Assembly (NCBI GenBank): GCA_030610745.1
Contig: JAUWRC010000085.1
Coordinates: 1-6,593 of the forward strand
DNA from: Clostridia bacterium
GTDB taxonomy: Bacteria > Aerophobota > Aerophobia > Aerophobales > AE-B3A
Direction of reading: 5' to 3'
Length of the DNA: 6,593 nucleotides
The notes under the pieces were generated by a model. The model made no database searches and was not told the DNA's origin. It saw only the letters and a list, made by a program, of their open reading frames with translations. Positions 6,363 to 6,593 of the stretch are shown here, in pieces (within the stretch, counting starts at the first letter, position 1; each line of letters starts with the position of its first letter). The position numbers and the translations under genes were made by a program.

Positions 6363-6593
6363 CTAAAAAAAGATATATACTCCATACATTACCAGTTTCC
6401 AGATTCCATAGAGAACGGCGAGTATGATTATAGGTTGTAGGAGGCTGCATCCAATCAAGATAGTTTTCAAAACGAGAGGTGGAACCTTTGAGTATCTCTT
6501 TCTAAAAAATCTGTATTTACTTTCTAAAAAACATCTTCTCCAGCTAAAATTTGCTTTTCTTATACTCTGTCCACCATAATGAATTACCTTTGC
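6363..6593 (-). CDS. Glycosyltransferase family 2, C-terminal end (5' part outside window)
   Basis: The - strand frame beginning at base 6593 is open for 76 codons and ends in TAG at 6363-6365. It contains no start codon that would make it a complete gene, so it is easily missed. The first visible residues, VIHYGGQSIRKAN, match the IxHxGGxS motif that closes the catalytic domain of many rhamnosyltransferase-like GT2 proteins. It is followed by a basic aromatic stretch, SKYRFFRKRY, similar to the family's S..yF..Khy pattern. Residues 39-76 are hydrophobic and probably one or two membrane-associated helices, a common end for these enzymes. The missing N-terminal part, about 220-260 residues, should lie beyond the right edge. 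GC is about 35%, like the left-hand genes. It lies 222 bases upstream of the complete GT2 gene in the same orientation. The donor sugar is unknown. Confidence 0.75.
   Translation of the reverse strand, partial: AKVIHYGGQSIRKANFSWRRCFLESKYRFFRKRYSKVPPLVLKTILIGCSLLQPIIILAVLYGIWKLVMYGVYIFF

Overview
The window looks like a piece of a lipopolysaccharide (LPS) biosynthesis locus from an uncultured or poorly characterised diderm (Gram-negative type) bacterium. The evidence is a lipid A disaccharide synthase (LpxB-like) gene translationally coupled to an MsbA-type lipid flippase/exporter, facing a group of polysaccharide glycosyltransferases and an O-antigen ligase/polymerase-type membrane protein. 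The DNA is AT-rich: about 35% GC by hand count across the GT4 gene. The LpxB fragment is divergent, so I would not name a phylum from it; a candidate-phylum diderm is plausible but is inference.

Layout. On the + strand, positions 2-2442 hold the C-terminal part of lpxB (its 5' end is outside the window) and a complete msbA-like ABC transporter, joined by an ATGA stop/start overlap. On the - strand, reading from the right edge leftwards, there are four genes: the C-terminal end of a GT2 glycosyltransferase cut by the window edge (6363-6593); a complete GT2 glycosyltransferase (5217-6140); an O-antigen ligase/polymerase-like multispanning protein (3517-4812, TTG start); and a GT4 glycosyltransferase (2424-3524). 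The last two overlap by 8 bases and are probably co-translated. The two convergent groups meet tail to tail with a 19-base overlap, leaving no room for a terminator between them. Non-coding gaps of 404 bases (4813-5216) and 222 bases (6141-6362) flank the GT2 gene. That gene is also richer in GC (about 43%) than its neighbours, so it may have been acquired separately.

How the genes may work together (inference). LpxB makes the lipid A disaccharide and MsbA flips the lipid A-core across the inner membrane. The glycosyltransferases build a core or O-chain oligosaccharide on the cytoplasmic face, and the Wzy_C-type protein ligates or polymerises the glycan on the periplasmic side. I found no CRISPR array, rRNA or tRNA gene, complete insertion sequence, or convincing new system. 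The most useful extra observations are the truncated GT2 at the right edge, the compositional island, the divergent LpxB with an expanded segment, and an internal duplication in the ligase/polymerase.
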